From positions 1,031,501 through 1,095,500 of the forward strand of contig BPJV01000001.1 of NCBI GenBank assembly GCA_026004795.1: a stretch of 64,000 nt of DNA, in the 5' to 3' direction. Source of the DNA: Pirellulaceae bacterium (GTDB lineage: Bacteria > Planctomycetota > Planctomycetia > Pirellulales > Pirellulaceae). The notes beneath the pieces are model-generated. The model was not told the DNA's origin, made no database searches, and saw nothing but the letters and a program-made list of their open reading frames with translations. The position numbers and the translations under genes were made by a program. Positions 63,057 to 64,000 of this stretch are shown piece after piece; position 1 is the first letter of the stretch, and every line of letters starts with the position of its first letter.

Positions 63057-64000
63057 CTATTGAGGTACTCCGGGCGCCACCGCTGCGTCGATAAAACGCG
63101 ACGTGTAGACATCGTCGACACGGAATCGTTGGGCGTCGATCAGTCCCAGTTCGAGGAACTGATCAAACAACTGCTGCCATCGGGATCGAGTCATTTGTCC
63201 GAATTCTTCTCGCCGCATTCCCGTCGGCAAACACAAAGGTTGGATCGCCCGGCTGCCATACTCCAACGCCTCCTGGGTCATGCCGTGCTGGTTTGCGCGG
63301 AGGATCTCCAGGTTGGTTTCCTGCGGAGACTCCAGGTACCGCAACCAGCCATCGCGACAAGCCTGCACCATCCGCGCCACCAAATCCGCTCGCTCCGCGA
63401 TCGCGCGTCTCGTGGTCACCAGACAGGAAGCATAGGGATTGAATCCCAGGTCGGCGACCAGCAAGGCGTGGGCGGGACACCCGAGTTGCTCCGCCAGGAA
63501 AGGTTCGCTGAACAAGTATCCCTGCATGGCCGATTTCTTGTCGGCGCAGAATCTGGGCACTCCCGAGTAGGGAACGACTTGCACGCCGTCGAGCAATCCA
63601 CGAGCCTGCAGAAACAACAGGTACGGCCGTCCGGCTCCGGCTTGCAACGTCAGCCCGCGAAGTTGCTCCAGGGAGGTAATGCCGCTGTCTCGATGCACTA
63701 AAATGCAGCGCGGCGATTGCTGCATCGCCGCCAGGACCGCGACCACCGGCGCACCCTGTTGTTGGTACAGCAGCACGTCATCGGCATTGGCGACGGCGAA
63801 GTCGACGCGACCGGTGACAAGTTCTTGCGCCACCGGAGCCGCTGGCCCGCCAGAACGAATGGCTAACTGCAGCCCGAGCTGCGCCGCGATGCCCTCGACC
63901 TTGGCCGCGAAAAAACCACCATGTTCGACCTCCGGGAACCAGTTGAGCATCAGCGTCACCTTCTGCGCCCCTCCGCCGGGATCACGTGCCGCGCCATCGC
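63057..64000 (-). CDS. ABC transporter substrate-binding protein, THI5/NMT1-like (5' end outside the window)
   Basis: At least 314 residues; the frame stays open to base 64000, so the N-terminus and export signal are not visible. VTLMLNWFPEVEHGGFFAAKVEGI, the VDFAVANADDVLLYQQQGAPVVAV segment, SLEQLRGLTLQAGAGRPYLLFL and FNPYASCLVTTRRAI match the NMT1/SsuA-like periplasmic binding proteins. Ligands of this group include pyrimidine precursors of thiamine, alkanesulfonates, taurine and others; the sequence alone does not choose. A Gly-rich DPGGGAQ stretch precedes it, as in lipoprotein linkers. The permease and ATPase would be expected outside the window. Confidence 0.85.
   Translation of the reverse strand, partial: DGAARDPGGGAQKVTLMLNWFPEVEHGGFFAAKVEGIAAQLGLQLAIRSGGPAAPVAQELVTGRVDFAVANADDVLLYQQQGAPVVAVLAAMQQSPRCILVHRDSGITSLEQLRGLTLQAGAGRPYLLFLQARGLLDGVQVVPYSGVPRFCADKKSAMQGYLFSEPFLAEQLGCPAHALLVADLGFNPYASCLVTTRRAIAERADLVARMVQACRDGWLRYLESPQETNLEILRANQHGMTQEALEYGSRAIQPLCLPTGMRREEFGQMTRSRWQQLFDQFLELGLIDAQRFRVDDVYTSRFIDAAVAPGVPQ

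Overview
The window reads as the chromosome of a planctomycete, most likely of the order Pirellulales. The basis is family content: a paired cytochrome-type DUF1549/DUF1553 protein and DUF1501 protein, a secreted sulfatase next to them, a short PheT, a DUF4912 protein, a Ser/Thr kinase with an unusual tail, and many large secreted proteins of unknown function. Composition looks moderately GC-rich and even. I see no prophage, insertion sequence, CRISPR array or rRNA; one tRNA gene (Lys, UUU) is present. Species cannot be named from the sequence.

Layout. 1-5074 (mostly minus): a housekeeping block glmU(N-domain)-prs-[groES-like, opposite strand]-rplY/ctc-pth-rpsF-ssb, which echoes the glmU-prs-ctc-pth order of Bacillus. 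5506-9237: a small basic planctomycete protein, dnaB, glycerate 2-kinase. 9288-14825: a large secreted protein, a small helical protein, and a kinase fused to a degenerate receiver. 14929-20536: tRNA-Lys, a CvpA-like membrane protein overlapping a membrane-anchored PilB/GspE-type ATPase, and a YfhO-like membrane protein. 20897-29692: the complete F1Fo ATP synthase operon (atpZ-I-B-E-F-H-A-G-D-C), with an orphan RegA/PrrA-type regulator divergent from its head. 30656-34580: a TIM-barrel sugar isomerase/epimerase-like protein, a secreted helical-repeat protein and a polysaccharide export (Wza-type) protein. 34663-39841: LarE, a histone-H1-tailed DUF4912 protein, and a LolD/LolC-type ABC pair. 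40346-47538: pheT, pheS (broken by one extra base in a G6 run), rplT, rpmI, ilvB and a divergent fluoride channel gene. 47688-53097: a VWA membrane protein, a WecA/TagO-type phosphoglycosyl transferase with an extra cytosolic domain, and an FHA protein. 53285-58104: the DUF1549/1553-DUF1501 pair. 58110-64000 (minus): holB, pyrF, a histidine phosphatase, a sulfatase and a THI5/NMT1-type binding protein that runs off the window.

How parts work together. The atp cluster is a full proton-type ATP synthase with three membrane subunits longer than textbook forms: a (about 170-residue N-terminal insertion), b (signal peptide plus His/Asp-rich segment) and c (cleavable-looking signal). The PilB-type ATPase with the CvpA-like protein, and the WecA-type enzyme and export protein at separate loci, point to envelope and exopolysaccharide work. 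The cytochrome/DUF1501 pair and the sulfatase are typical planctomycete extracytoplasmic degradation functions. The strongest oddities are the pheS frameshift, the membrane-anchored PilB/CvpA pair, the kinase-pseudoreceiver fusion and the remodelled Fo sector. I found no single convincing new defence or mobile system.
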